From contig NZ_BAKX01000004.1 of assembly GCF_000614585.1 (NCBI RefSeq), forward strand, positions 1-64,000: DNA of 64,000 nucleotides, in the 5' to 3' direction. Origin of the DNA: Porphyromonas gingivicanis JCM 15907 (GTDB taxonomy: Bacteria; Bacteroidota; Bacteroidia; Bacteroidales; Porphyromonadaceae). The translations under genes were made by a program, and so were the position numbers. Positions 11,073-20,671 of this stretch are shown here, piece by piece. Under the pieces are notes generated by a model. That model saw only the letters and a program-made list of their open reading frames with translations, searched no databases and had not been told where the DNA came from. Positions within the stretch are counted from its first letter, which is position 1, and each line of letters starts with the position of its first letter.

Positions 11073-11910
11073 ATGGCTTTGGATATAAATTCCCTCAAAG
11101 TGCGAGCAGTGAGCGGTATCGTTTACGTTGCTTTGCTGGTAACAGCACTACTCCTCTCTTCGGATGTTCTTTTTCTACTACTTTTTGCTTTTATGGGAGG
11201 TTCTATGATCATAGAGTTCAATAGGCTCACTTTAGTAAATAGATTGCATCCTTTTCGCATCGTATTGGATATAGTAGCTACTATTTGGGGGTTATATGCT
11301 ACCTCTCGCTACGTTTGTGGAGCAGAGAGCATACAGATTTTTATCCCTTACTTCCTTTATATAGCATATGCTTTTTCAAGAACCATATTTGCCGATTTGG
11401 CACAGGGTACTCGTACGGTGGGTAATGTGCTTACTGCACAAGTCTATATAGCTCTTCCTCTGTTTATTACTACAGCCGTAAGCTATCAGCCTGATGGGAG
11501 TTTTGATGGTACATTTGCTCTTTTAGTTTTTGTACTTATTTGGCTTAACGATACGGGAGCCTATCTCGTGGGGAGTACTTTGGGAAAGCACAAACTGTAT
11601 CCACAAGTTTCTCCCAAGAAAAGTGTCGAAGGCTTATAGGAGGTTTTTTCTTTACGCTTCTCTTTTCCCTGTTTATCCCCTCTATACTTCCTTCGTTGGA
11701 GCGTTTCGACCTCTTTACAGCCCCCTTGTTGGCTTAGTTGTTGCAGTAATGGGTACTCTGGGCGATTTCTTTGAGTCGGCTCTTAAGCGTAAGGCAGGTG
11801 TAAAAGATTCGGGTAAAATAATCCCTGGTCATGGTGGAGTCCTTGATAGGTTGGATAGTTACCTCTTTGCTCTTCCTATGGCATCGATGCTCTATTTTTG
11901 GCTTTATTAG
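11073..11910 (+). CDS. cdsA: phosphatidate cytidylyltransferase (two one-base frameshifts)
   Basis: An integral membrane enzyme making CDP-diacylglycerol from phosphatidate and CTP, the entry point to phospholipid synthesis. About 280 residues with multiple TM helices. The C-terminal CdsA signature is clear: [19 protein letters not shown], then [14 protein letters not shown] with the metal-binding Asp residues. Two frame breaks are needed: near 11635 (TTATAG should be TTAATAG, giving [14 protein letters not shown]) and near 11731 (TTGGCTTA should be TTGGGCTTA, giving [10 protein letters not shown]). Both restore continuous homology across three frames. An essential gene with two single-base losses points to error. 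Lies 43 bp after ftsH. Confidence 0.92.
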
Positions 11911-11956
11911 TAAGCCTGCCAATTTATAGTATAAAGTCTTCTTTTAGAGATAATCT

Positions 11957-11996
11957 ATAAAAAGCCTCTTTCTCCTTAAAGAATGGGGCTTTTTTG
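11957..11996 (+). terminator. intrinsic terminator after cdsA
   Basis: AAAAGCC pairs with GGCTTTTTT around an A/T-rich loop, with the T-run as part of the stem, 50 bp after the cdsA stop. Confidence 0.65.
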
Positions 11997-12058
11997 TTGT
12001 ATATTTGTGAGGCAAAAGATTGTAGAGGCCGTTATACGGCTCTTATGGAACTTTGGGA

Positions 12059-12820
12059 ATGAACAGTATGAAAAAGAAGATAATAATAATTCCCACATAC
12101 AATGAGCGGGAAAATGTAGCCGCCATTGTTCAGGCCGTTTTTGCCCTTGAGGAGCAGTTCGATATTGTTATTATAGATGACAATTCCCCCGATGGCACGG
12201 CTAATATAGTTAAGGCTCTTATTGAGCAATACCCTCAGAGACTATTCTTGGTAGAGCGAGCTGGGAAGTTGGGCTTAGGAACTGCCTATATAACGGGTTT
12301 TCGATGGAGTATAGAGCGGGGATACGATTACATATTCGAGATGGATTGCGATTTTAGTCATCCCATAGAGGCTTTACCTCGTCTCTACAAAGAGATTCAC
12401 GAAAATGGCTATGATGTAGCTATTGGTTCTCGATATGTACGTGGTGGTAAGGTAAAAGATTGGCCTGTAGGGCGTATCCTTATGAGCTATTTTGCTTCTG
12501 TGTATGTGCGTCTTATCACTTGGCTTTCCGTTGCTGATACTACGGCAGGCTTTGTTGCTTATAAGCGAGAGGTACTTGAGACTATCGATTTGGATGCCAT
12601 TCATTTCAAGGGCTATGCCTTCCAAATAGAGATGAAATATGTAGCTGCTTGTTTAGGCTATAAATTGAAGGAGATACCTATTACGTTTGAAAATCGCAAG
12701 CTCGGAAGTTCCAAAATGAATAGCTCCATATTTGGAGAGGCTTTCTTCGGAGTCTTGAAACTTCGTTTTTGGCATATGTTTAAGGGTTACCCTCAACGAG
12801 ATAAAAAGAGGTTACTATGA
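12059..12820 (+). CDS. DPM1-like polyprenol-phosphate glycosyltransferase (GT2)
   Basis: About 253 residues, a family 2 glycosyltransferase close to dolichol/polyprenol-phosphate mannosyltransferases. It would transfer a hexose from a nucleotide or activated sugar to a lipid phosphate at the cytoplasmic membrane face. Seen: [11 protein letters not shown] at the N terminus, [19 protein letters not shown] (the DxD metal motif), GSRYVRGG and the acceptor-side [10 protein letters not shown]. No C-terminal membrane domain is present, as in the short DPM1 type. ATG 12059 or 12068 (MKKKIIII) are both possible. A TATATTTG box at 12000-12007 may drive transcription. The stop overlaps pyrC by 4 bp (ATGA), so the two are co-transcribed. 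Confidence 0.88.
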   Translation: MNSMKKKIIIIPTYNERENVAAIVQAVFALEEQFDIVIIDDNSPDGTANIVKALIEQYPQRLFLVERAGKLGLGTAYITGFRWSIERGYDYIFEMDCDFSHPIEALPRLYKEIHENGYDVAIGSRYVRGGKVKDWPVGRILMSYFASVYVRLITWLSVADTTAGFVAYKREVLETIDLDAIHFKGYAFQIEMKYVAACLGYKLKEIPITFENRKLGSSKMNSSIFGEAFFGVLKLRFWHMFKGYPQRDKKRLL

Positions 12821-14172
12821 AATATTTACTTCTCAATGCAGAGATTATCAACGAGGGAGAAACCTTTTTAGGTTCTCTTTTGATACAAGGTCAATATATA
12901 GAGCATATATTTCGAGGGCGATTAGAGTTGGCAACGTTGCCCAATGAGGCGCAAGGAGCTACTATCGTTCCCTGTGAGGGGTTATGGCTTCTTCCAGGTT
13001 GTATAGACGACCAAGTGCATTTCAGAGATCCGGGACTAACCCACAAAGCTGATATAGAAAGCGAGAGTCGTGCTGCCATAGCGGGAGGGGTAACTTCGTT
13101 TATGGATATGCCCAATACGATACCTACCACTACCGACTATGACCGCTTGATGCAAAAGCATGAGAGGGCAGCAGCGGTTTCGTGGGCTAATTACTCCTTT
13201 TTTATAGGAGGAACCAATGATAATGCCCATGAAATATTTAAGATAGATGCTTCGCTTATCCCTGGGATAAAGCTCTTTTTAGGAGCTTCTACGGGCAATA
13301 TGTTGGTGGATAATCAAGATACGTTGCGCCTTTTCTTTTCCGAAAGCCCTCACCTCATAGCGATACATTCGGAGTCGGAAGAGATTATTCGTAAGAACAA
13401 AGCGCACTATACGGCTTTGTGGGGAGAAGATCCTCCTATACACTTACATCCTCAGATTAGAAGTGAAGAGGCTTGCTATCGCTGCACATCAGAGGCGCTT
13501 GATCGTGCAGAGAAGTATAATACTCGTCTGCACGTACTGCATCTATCTACTGCTCGTGAGGCAGCGCTTTTCAGAAATGACATCCCTCTGCGAGAGAAAC
13601 AAATTACGGCGGAGGTTTGCGTACACCATCTTTGGTTTACCGACCGATATTATGCCTCCTTGGGGACTGCTATTAAATGGAATCCAGCCGTTAAAACAGA
13701 GCAAGATAGAGACTTCTTGCGTCAAGCACTAATAGACAATCGTTTAGATATTGTGGCTACCGACCATGCCCCTCACCTGAAAACAGAGAAGGAAGGAGGT
13801 GCGCTCAAAGCCGCCTCGGGGGGGCCTCTTGTACAGCACTCGTTGCTCATGATGTTGGAACTTGCTCGGAAGGGAGTCTGGAGCAAAGAGTTTGTTGTAG
13901 AGAAGATGGCTCATGCTCCAGCCGAACTCTTTCATGTGAGAAAGAGAGGATACCTCCGTACAGGATATTATGCCGATATTGTGTTGGTGAATCCACGAGA
14001 GAATATAGAGGTGTCGGAAGCTAATGTTTTGAGCCGTTGTGGATGGTCTCCTCTTTCGGGAGTTCGCTTGAGTCATACTGTACATGCTACTTTTGTGAAT
14101 GGTCAGCTTGTTTACTCCGAAGGCAAGTTCTTAGAGAGAGGGGCTGTACTTCCTTTGCTATTTGACCGATAA
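12817..14172 (+). CDS. pyrC: dihydroorotase
   Basis: A zinc amidohydrolase of 451 residues that cyclises carbamoyl-aspartate to dihydroorotate in pyrimidine synthesis. Seen: [10 protein letters not shown] (HxH-type metal site in the long-form family), [12 protein letters not shown], the [10 protein letters not shown] stretch, HSESEE and LHVLHLSTA metal histidines, and [10 protein letters not shown] with the catalytic Asp. C-terminal GYYADIVLV closes the small beta domain. Length fits the class I/AllB-like dihydroorotases of Bacteroidota. Intact frame, unlike many neighbours. Translationally coupled to the glycosyltransferase. Confidence 0.92.
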   Translation: MKYLLLNAEIINEGETFLGSLLIQGQYIEHIFRGRLELATLPNEAQGATIVPCEGLWLLPGCIDDQVHFRDPGLTHKADIESESRAAIAGGVTSFMDMPNTIPTTTDYDRLMQKHERAAAVSWANYSFFIGGTNDNAHEIFKIDASLIPGIKLFLGASTGNMLVDNQDTLRLFFSESPHLIAIHSESEEIIRKNKAHYTALWGEDPPIHLHPQIRSEEACYRCTSEALDRAEKYNTRLHVLHLSTAREAALFRNDIPLREKQITAEVCVHHLWFTDRYYASLGTAIKWNPAVKTEQDRDFLRQALIDNRLDIVATDHAPHLKTEKEGGALKAASGGPLVQHSLLMMLELARKGVWSKEFVVEKMAHAPAELFHVRKRGYLRTGYYADIVLVNPRENIEVSEANVLSRCGWSPLSGVRLSHTVHATFVNGQLVYSEGKFLERGAVLPLLFDR

Positions 14173-14184
14173 TGGCTACTTTTG
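14154..14184 (+). promoter_or_regulatory. promoter of ilvE
   Basis: TTTG (14154-14157), a 19-bp spacer and TACTTTTG (14177-14184) match the Bacteroidota -33/-7 consensus. The -7 box ends 33 bp before the ilvE ATG. The -33 box overlaps the end of pyrC. Confidence 0.65.
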
Positions 14185-14217
14185 TCGCAAATTCTTAGAA
14201 CAAACTAAATATAAGTT

Positions 14218-15237
14218 ATGGAACAAATTGAATGGTCTTCATTAGGCTTCGGTTACGTTAAAACCGACTACAATGTACGTTGCTACTATCGAGATGGAAA
14301 ATGGGGTGAATTAGAAGTTACTTCTGATGAATCAATCAACATTCATATGGCAGCAACTTGTCTTCACTACGGACAAGAAGCCTTCGAAGGGCTAAAAGCA
14401 TTCAAGGGAAAAGATGGTAAGGTGCGCATCTTCCGTATGGACGAAAATGCAAAGCGTATGATTCGCTCTGCTGAAGGTGTTGTTATGGCTCCTGTACCAC
14501 AAGAACTATTCGAGGCTGCTTGTATCAAGGCGGTTAAGATGAACGAGCGTTTTATCCCTCCTTATGAGAGCGGTGCTTCTCTTTACATCCGCCCTCTTCT
14601 CATCGGATTGGGAGCTCAAGTTGGGGTTAAACCAGCTCCTGAATACCTCTTTATCGTATTTGTAACACCTGTAGGTCCCTACTTCAAGGAAGGATTCAAA
14701 CCTACCCCAATGGCTATTATGCGTAGCTATGACCGTGCGGCTCCATTGGGTACAGGTACTATCAAAGTGGGAGGAAACTACGCCGCTGGTATGATACCTA
14801 CTGTTTTGGCACACGAAAAGGGTTACTCTGCATGTCTCTTCCTTGATGCTAAAGAGAAGAAGTATATCGATGAGTGCGGTCCTGCTAACTTCTTTGGTAT
14901 TAAAGACAATACATACATCACACCAGAGTCAAGCTCTATTCTTCCCTCTATTACCAATATGAGCTTGATGCAGTTGGCAAAAGACTTGGGTATGAAGGTT
15001 GAGCGTCGTCCTGTGCCAGAGGAAGAGCTTTTAGAATTTGAAGAAGCAGGTGCTTGTGGTACAGCTGCTGTTATTAGTCCAATCCTTCGCATCGACGACT
15101 TGGATGAGCATAAGACTTACGAAATTTCTAAGGATGGCAAGCCAGGCAAACATTGTGAAAAACTTTACAATACACTCCGTGCTATCCAATATGGAGATGC
15201 TCCAGACGTTCATGGTTGGGTGAAGATTATTGACTAA
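14218..15237 (+). CDS. ilvE: branched-chain amino acid aminotransferase
   Basis: A PLP-dependent fold type IV transaminase of 339 residues that interconverts Leu, Ile and Val with their 2-oxo acids using glutamate. Seen: HYGQEAFEGLKAF, the substrate-side RMDENAKRM, IRPLLIG, IKVGGNYAAG with the PLP lysine region, and LDAKEKKYIDECGPANFF followed by the phosphate-binding Thr/Ser loop. The length is typical of the BCAT group II. Monocistronic: own promoter and a strong terminator behind it. The frame is intact. Confidence 0.94.
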   Translation: MEQIEWSSLGFGYVKTDYNVRCYYRDGKWGELEVTSDESINIHMAATCLHYGQEAFEGLKAFKGKDGKVRIFRMDENAKRMIRSAEGVVMAPVPQELFEAACIKAVKMNERFIPPYESGASLYIRPLLIGLGAQVGVKPAPEYLFIVFVTPVGPYFKEGFKPTPMAIMRSYDRAAPLGTGTIKVGGNYAAGMIPTVLAHEKGYSACLFLDAKEKKYIDECGPANFFGIKDNTYITPESSSILPSITNMSLMQLAKDLGMKVERRPVPEEELLEFEEAGACGTAAVISPILRIDDLDEHKTYEISKDGKPGKHCEKLYNTLRAIQYGDAPDVHGWVKIID

Positions 15238-15272
15238 TCCTTATATCCTTTTGTACAAGGACTAATAGTAAG

Positions 15273-15319
15273 ACTCCTCATCAATCTCGTGAAGGCGTGT
15301 ATTGATGAGGAGTTTTTAT
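15273..15319 (+). terminator. intrinsic terminator of ilvE
   Basis: A perfect 13-bp stem (ACTCCTCATCAAT / ATTGATGAGGAGT) followed by TTTTTATA, 35 bp after the ilvE stop. Confidence 0.92.
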
Positions 15320-15423
15320 ATTCTTTACTTGCAACTTGCATTTATTTTTGGATTTGAATAGCTTCTTTATAGAGGTTGATACAACTGTTTTATCACAAAC
15401 AACATTTTTGACTTGTAGTAATT

Positions 15424-16847
15424 ATGTTGGCAGATAATCATTTTAGCACATCTACTATTTGCGCTGTTGCCACTGCCCCAGGAGTTGGGGGGATTGCTGT
15501 GGTGCGTATATCGGGTCCTCAAGCTCTTCTTTTCGCCCTTCGTCTCTTTCATTATAGAGGTAAGCAGCTTTTAATAGAAAAAGTTAAGCCTCGACACGCT
15601 TACTATGGAGAGATGATAGCAGATGGCGAACTTATAGACGAGGTTCTGCTGACCTATTTCCGAGCTCCGCACTCCTTTACAGGAGAGGAGACTGTCGAAA
15701 TCTCCTGTCATGGCTCTGTTTATATCCGACGACGATTGTTAGAGAGCCTTATTCAAGAGGGCTGTGAGATGGCTACCGCAGGCGAGTTTACTCGTCGTGC
15801 CTATCTAAATGGGCGGATGGATTTAAGTAGAGCGAGGCAGTTGCAGATATTATTGCTTCCGAGAGCAAGGCGCAACATCAAATGGCTATGAAGCAACTAA
15901 GAGGGGGGTATAGCGAAGAACTGAATGCCCTTCGAGAGGAATTGCTCCGCTTAACGGGACTGATGGAGCTTGAATTGGACTTCTCTGAAGAAGATGTTGA
16001 GTTTGCCGACCGTACCGAGTTGCTTGCCCTTTGTGATACTATAGAAGCTAAACTCCGTAAACTCATCGATAGTTATCGCTTGGGGAATGCCGTTAAGCGA
16101 GGCATCCCCGTTGCGATTGTGGGGACTACCAACGTTGGTAAAAGTACCTTGCTCAATAATTTGCTGGGTGAAGAACGGGCTATTGTGAGCGACATTCATG
16201 GTACCACTCGAGATACCATTGAAGATACTATCCATATAGGCGGATATTTATTCCGATTTGTTGATACTGCAGGCTTGCGACAAACCGAAGATGCTATTGA
16301 GAGCTTGGGTATTGAGAGAAGTCGTGCCAAGATACAAGAGGCAGATATTATTCTTTCGGTGCTCGATGCGACCCGTTTAGACGAAGCTCATCAGTTGGAG
16401 CATCTCAAAGAAATTTGGGAAGATAGAGTCCATCGTGCTATGCTTGTCCTCATCAATAAGAGTGAAGATTTGGACGAAGCAACGCAACAAACCATGGCTC
16501 GAAGAATACACGAATCCATTGCCGAAGAGGTACCTTGCTTGTTTATTTCTGCTCGTTCGAGCTTGGGGATAGAAAGGTTACAACAGGAGTTGGTCACTAT
16601 TATGGACGAAGCTAAGGCAAGTGAAGCCGATTTGATTGTGAGCAATGCGCGTCATCATCAACTACTTCAGGAGGCGTATGATGCACTTGGGCGGATGCGT
16701 TCGGGCTTTGATGCGGGATTCTCGACCGACTTGCTAACGCTCGATTTGCGACACGCCATTCATTCAATTGGTGCTATCACGGGACGGGAAATATCGAGCG
16801 ATGACACCCTCCACTACATCTTCCAACATTTTTGCATCGGCAAGTAA
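15424..16847 (+). CDS. mnmE: tRNA modification GTPase MnmE (one-base frameshift; prophage target)
   Basis: With MnmG this GTPase installs the 5-carboxymethylaminomethyl group on wobble uridines. About 474 residues. The N-terminal tetrahydrofolate-binding domain has TICAVATAPGVGGIAVVR and HSFTGEETVEISCHGS. The G domain has GTTNVGKSTLLN, DIHGTTRDT, DTAGLR and LINKSEDL. The C terminus ends in the invariant CIGK, whose Cys is required for activity. The frame breaks near 15834: GCGAGG should be GCGGAGG, giving RAEAVADIIASES. The final codons coincide with the prophage attachment core, so integration keeps the coding sequence complete. Confidence 0.95.
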
Positions 16848-16848
16848 T
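16833..16848 (+). other. attL core of the prophage
   Basis: TGCATCGGCAAGTAAT, identical to 50928-50943. It encodes the last four MnmE residues Cys-Ile-Gly-Lys, the stop and one extra T. Bases on either side differ between the two copies, so the core is exactly 16 bp. Confidence 0.93.
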
Positions 16849-16897
16849 AGGAAAATACGGGCGAATGACAAACAGATAAAGAAAAGTAAGAATAAAC

Positions 16898-16957
16898 AAA
16901 CAAGCTCCAACAGTACAAGGTTTTACGGAGAGTCTTGGAGGTAGCTTGTTTTTCTTT
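16898..16957 (+). terminator. terminator inside attL end of prophage
   Basis: ACAAGCT-CCAA pairs with TTGG-AGGT-AGCTTGT, with a T-run after it. It lies 50 bp after the mnmE stop but on prophage DNA, so it probably replaces the host terminator that integration moved to the far end. Confidence 0.6.
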
Positions 16958-17029
16958 AGCTGTGTTGTTTATGTTGTTTCTTTGTTGTTATTTTGTTGCT
17001 GAAAAACATAATAACGCGATAGCAACAAA

Positions 17030-18191
17030 ATGAGTAAGTCGAAAGAACCTGTCCGTCTGAGAAGACGCAAAATGGCATCTGGGAATATATCCCTCTATTT
17101 GGATATATACGTGGACGGAAAAAGGACGTATGAGTATCTACGCCTGTACTTGGTGCCAGAAGCGAGTAGAGCCGACAGGGAGACGAATAGACAAACCCTA
17201 CAGCTCGCCGAGGCTGTACGGGCAAAGCGACTTGTAGAGGTGCAAAACGGGCGCTATGGCTTTGACGCTGCCTATAAGCTCGATACTAATTTTTTAGACT
17301 ACTATAGGAGTCTGTGTGAGCAACGACTAAATAAAAAGGGGTCTTTGGGTAATTGGGGTAACTGGTGGTCTGCCCTTAAACATCTCGAGTTGTATTGTTC
17401 TCCATCGACGACATTTCGAGACATCACCCCCCAATGGATAAAAGGCTTTAAGCGATACCTTGACACTGCCACAAGGGTAAGGGATAGTAGAAAGAAAGTT
17501 GATACAGTATTTAATAAGAGACCATTGTCGCAAAACAGTAAGCTCTCTTACTTCAACAAGCTACGTGCTTGTATAAACCAAGCGGTGGAGGATCGTATCT
17601 TGCCACATAATCCCCTTCGTGGCATCGAGGGTTTTAAGTCAGAGGAGAAAGAGCGTGTTTATCTTACGCTTGATGAGGTACGAGCGATGGCAAACACAGA
17701 AACCAACTATCCTGGACTAAAACGTGCTTTCCTCTTTTCTTGCCTAACGGGTATACGGAAAAGCGATATACAAAAGATGACGTGGGGAGAAGTAACACAA
17801 CAAGGCGAATACACTCGCATAATATTCAAGCAACAAAAGACGGGAGGGCAAGAGTACTACGATATAAGCCCCGAAGCGGTACTACATGGGAGAACGAAGA
17901 GGAAACGAAGAGCTTGTTTTCTACGACTTCAAGTACAGTGCTTATACATTGTTCGAACTAAAAACTTGGGCTGTTCGTGCAGGTGTAAATAAGAACCTCA
18001 CCTTTCACTCTGGACGGCACACCTTCGCCGTGCTTATGATAGACCTTGGAGCAGATATTTATACGGTCCAAAAGCTCCTCGGACATAAGTTCTTGGCCAC
18101 AACTCAAGTTTACGCCAAAATTTTAGACAAAAGAAAACAGTCCGCTGTCTCTATGATACCGAAAGTCAATATCCAAGAGGAAAAGAAATAA
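17030..18191 (+). CDS. prophage tyrosine integrase (frame break)
   Basis: Catalyses integration and excision at the mnmE attachment core. About 387 residues. Seen: a basic N-terminal arm-binding domain (RLRRRKMASGNISLYLDIYV), a phage_int SAM-like core-binding domain, and the catalytic domain with Arg I in SCLTGIRKSDIQ, the beta-sheet Lys region (FKQQKTGG), HSGRHTFA, LLGHKFLATTQVYAKI with the Tyr nucleophile. The frame changes near 17879 (net two bases missing, or one extra) between ISPEAV and YMGERRGNEELVF. Both halves are well conserved, so error is likely, but if real the phage could not excise. It lies 180 bp from attL and points inward. Confidence 0.88.
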
Positions 18192-18196
18192 AAGAG

Positions 18197-18225
18197 AACC
18201 CCGAGAGCGTCTCCACCTCGGGGTT
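18197..18225. terminator. bidirectional terminator between integrase and leftward operon
   Basis: AACCCCGAG and CTCGGGGTT form a 9-bp stem with T-rich ends on the plus strand, between two convergent genes. Confidence 0.8.
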
Positions 18226-18243
18226 TGTTGTACTATCGGCAAC

Positions 18244-18843
18244 TTACTTTTCGGGTGCCGTTTCGTCAATCCTTGATAAGGGTATCCCCTCTTCTTCAAA
18301 ATATTTATCCCTTATTAGAAGACCCAGTAATCGGAGGTATAACTGCAGAGGTTTACCCTCCTTAAAAGCAAAATCTTTAACTAACACGATGCTGCAGTCG
18401 TCAAAGAAAGTACTTGGAGATACGGAGGCAGTCTCTATACAATAGGTTTGTATATCGTATGCGGTCTTGTGGTCTTTATTTAGTAGGTCCTTCCTAATTT
18501 TGTCCCAATTGGAAAGGATAATACCTTCCGCCTTTAGCTCCATTGCAACCTTTTTGCCTTCGTCAGTAAGAGAAATAGGACTATGAGATTGCATAAAAGG
18601 GGTGGTTCCCGCTTTGGCAATGTCGATAGTGCCTTTGATGTAAGCCAGGTCTCTTCTTATTTCATCAATGTTTGCCTCTGACTTCTCTATACCTTTTGTG
18701 ATTTTATCGTGCGAAGAGTTTATCACTGTTACTTTTTTCGTTATATAATGTGTCAGCCAAATAACAACACCTATCACGACTAGAACGATGGCAAAAGAAG
18801 CTCCGAATGTGGCACTTATAAAATCAAATATGCGTTCTTGCAT
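18244..18843 (-). CDS. unrecognised single-TM protein in lysogeny operon
   Basis: 199 residues from ATG 18843, starting MQERIFDFI. Residues about 12-33 form one TM helix (FGASFAIVLVVIGVVIWLTH). A basic, probably coiled-coil stretch follows (KITKGIEKSEANIDEIRRDL), then a soluble alpha/beta C-terminal half of about 120 residues. A longer upstream start would overlap the preceding gene by 140 bp and add a basic non-hydrophobic leader, so it is rejected. It is the last gene of a leftward operon headed by the repressor, a common place for lysogenic-conversion and superinfection-exclusion genes. Function unknown. Confidence 0.75.
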   Translation of the reverse strand: MQERIFDFISATFGASFAIVLVVIGVVIWLTHYITKKVTVINSSHDKITKGIEKSEANIDEIRRDLAYIKGTIDIAKAGTTPFMQSHSPISLTDEGKKVAMELKAEGIILSNWDKIRKDLLNKDHKTAYDIQTYCIETASVSPSTFFDDCSIVLVKDFAFKEGKPLQLYLRLLGLLIRDKYFEEEGIPLSRIDETAPEK

Positions 18844-18893
18844 TATATTGTAGTGGGTTTTATAGCCTGTATAACAAATCTTTTTGCTGTGCC

Positions 18894-19769
18894 TCAAATG
18901 AAAGGCTCTTGGATGGGAGGAGGAGGAAGTAGCTTTTTGAACTTTACAATTCGATAGCTGTCTTTTGTTAGCATATATTCGTCTACTCCTGCATCGTAGT
19001 AATATGTTATCTCTAAGTCTGCCAACATACGACACCCCTTAGCAAATGCTTCCCCCATATCTATTTGCTTGAGTATATCCTTGTCTTTTACTTTTGCGGA
19101 TATTTTTTGACCCTCGTATATAAAGTCCCACCCCAATTTTTCGTCAAAGCTGGGGCGAAGTATCTTTAGAGGAACATTTTCTATTGTTGTCGTCTTAGCC
19201 GGTTCTTCTTGGTTAGGCATTACGATAGGCATAGCTATAACAGGGAAATCCTGCTTAGGAGTATAAACTACCTCTTCTCTCGTTTGGAATCTAAAACCCG
19301 AAATATCTTCATAATCTTGCATTTGCTTAAACTGCTTTTGTATATGGGAACGAATTTCGGGAGAAGTGCCGTACACATTGAAAACTTGCTGGTTTATAAC
19401 TACAGACCCTCCGCTTTGGTTCGTTATGGTAACGCTGTTCCCCTCTTTTGATATTTCCTTAGGTTTTTTGCCTCCAAGGAAATTTACAAGCTTGTATATT
19501 CCGCTTACGGTTTCTATGATATTTGCTACATATTCAACTCCTTGAGAGGAAAAGAGCGTAGCTATAAGGCCCTCTATAAGCTCTATATCGACTTGAAAGC
19601 TACCCTTTTCAAAGGCTTTCACTTTAATGTCGATTATTTTCTCTGGCCCTATAAGTTTATTAACCTCCGTAATAATAGAGGTCGTGTGCATAAGGCAGCC
19701 GATTAGTAACTCTGCACTAACCTCGTTTCTCTCGTTTTCAAAGACGATGGAAAAGTTGTTTTCGTTCAT
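18894..19769 (-). CDS. unrecognised 291-residue accessory protein
   Basis: Starts MNENNFSIVF. The N-terminal ~90 residues contain an amphipathic helical segment (IATLFSSQGVEYVANIIE) with a Gly-rich end (FLGGKKPKE). A beta-rich linker follows (VTITNQSGGSVVINQQ). The C-terminal ~120 residues look beta-rich (LGWDFIYEGQKISAKVKD) and end Pro-rich (LLPPPPIQEPF). No TM segment or signal peptide. No family recognised. It is 50 bp upstream of the TM protein gene on the same strand and 85 bp downstream of a small membrane protein gene, so the pair may act together. Predicted to be expressed in the lysogen. Confidence 0.8.
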   Translation of the reverse strand: MNENNFSIVFENERNEVSAELLIGCLMHTTSIITEVNKLIGPEKIIDIKVKAFEKGSFQVDIELIEGLIATLFSSQGVEYVANIIETVSGIYKLVNFLGGKKPKEISKEGNSVTITNQSGGSVVINQQVFNVYGTSPEIRSHIQKQFKQMQDYEDISGFRFQTREEVVYTPKQDFPVIAMPIVMPNQEEPAKTTTIENVPLKILRPSFDEKLGWDFIYEGQKISAKVKDKDILKQIDMGEAFAKGCRMLADLEITYYYDAGVDEYMLTKDSYRIVKFKKLLPPPPIQEPFI

Positions 19770-19854
19770 TTTCTGTACGTTTCCTGATAACGTAATAAAT
19801 GGTTCGTGCAGTAAAGGTAGTCTAAAAAAATAAAGATGGAAGATGGGTGTGCTT

Positions 19855-20238
19855 CTATTCTTGTATCATCACTTCGTTTTTGCTGTAGTACTTGTATCCA
19901 GCCATAGCCCCTGAGTCGCAGAAAAACCTACCATCTTTGATAGAGTCCACTGTGAGGACTTTCCCGTCTCTTTTTCTTACTACCTTGTCGCCTGCCTTTA
20001 TATCATCCAGTCGTGGGTCGTAAACCTCTATCTTCTTGTCCCCTTCTTCAGTAGTATCCTCAAAATGTATATCTTGCTCTCCTGTGCGACTATCGCTTTT
20101 TGAAGGGTTTAGGAAGTGGTCGGTTAGCTTCTTTACATTGTTGGTCATTCCCCATACCTTGAAAAAGAGTATAATTCCGAATATCCCAAATACTAAGGAG
20201 AGAACGAGGTACACAATTTCCTCAAAATCAGATTTCAT
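19855..20238 (-). CDS. TM protein with KOW/DUF2158-like C-terminal domain (copy 2)
   Basis: 127 residues from ATG 20238 (MKSDFEEI). One N-terminal TM helix (YLVLSLVFGIFGIILFF), a charged linker, then a ~45-residue domain AGDKVVRKRDGKVLTVDSI followed by KDGRF and a Cys. This resembles small SH3-like DUF2158/YodC domains (GDxV..K.GK..TV). The same architecture and spacing occur in the next gene (20306-20644), so the two look like diverged duplicates. The ATG at 20238 is chosen because the upstream extension is highly basic and unlike the paralogue's start. Confidence 0.72.
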   Translation of the reverse strand: MKSDFEEIVYLVLSLVFGIFGIILFFKVWGMTNNVKKLTDHFLNPSKSDSRTGEQDIHFEDTTEEGDKKIEVYDPRLDDIKAGDKVVRKRDGKVLTVDSIKDGRFFCDSGAMAGYKYYSKNEVMIQE

Positions 20239-20305
20239 AATTCTTTTTTGCTTTCGTTGGTATTTTCTGTTTTTATCGCATCTTCTATGGCGTACAGAGC
20301 GGTTA

Positions 20306-20644
20306 TTATTTTGCTTCTGTTGGCGGGGTGTCTGTAAGTTGGTCCCCTGGTATATCCTTTCTACACATACCCGCATTCGTTAAGTATGTGCATCTATAGC
20401 TCCCGTCCTCGCGGATAGACTGGATGTCTACTTTCCTTTTTAACTCCAGAGAGTATACTTGATCTCCTACTGCGAAAGCCTTATCTCCTTTCGTGTTGAC
20501 GTATTCTCCAAAGCGGTGTGTTCTTTTTAGCTTTTCATACTCGCCCCTAAAAAAACGTAGGTCTTGTGCGATCTGAAAGAATTTTACAATGATGATGATT
20601 TGTACGATTGCCACAATAATGGCGGCTAAAACATAGGCTTCCAT
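20306..20644 (-). CDS. TM protein with KOW/DUF2158-like C-terminal domain (copy 1)
   Basis: 112 residues starting MEAYVLAAII. The first ~25 residues are a TM helix (AAIIVAIVQIIIIVKFF). After a basic linker comes a domain VGDQVYSLELKRKVDIQSI, then REDGSYRC. It lines up with the C-terminal domain of the neighbouring 127-residue protein (GDxV, K.., V.SI, DG..C, and an Ala-Gly further on). Positioned directly after the repressor gene (28 bp), so it is probably co-transcribed with it in the lysogen. Function unknown. Confidence 0.72.
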   Translation of the reverse strand: MEAYVLAAIIVAIVQIIIIVKFFQIAQDLRFFRGEYEKLKRTHRFGEYVNTKGDKAFAVGDQVYSLELKRKVDIQSIREDGSYRCTYLTNAGMCRKDIPGDQLTDTPPTEAK

Positions 20645-20671
20645 ACTGTTTATTTATTTCTAATTGTTTTT

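Noticed and set aside
5480-11740. Programmed frameshifting in gyrB, ftsH and cdsA
   Set aside because: The sites share no slippery motif or downstream structure and are simply one base short of a conserved protein sequence.
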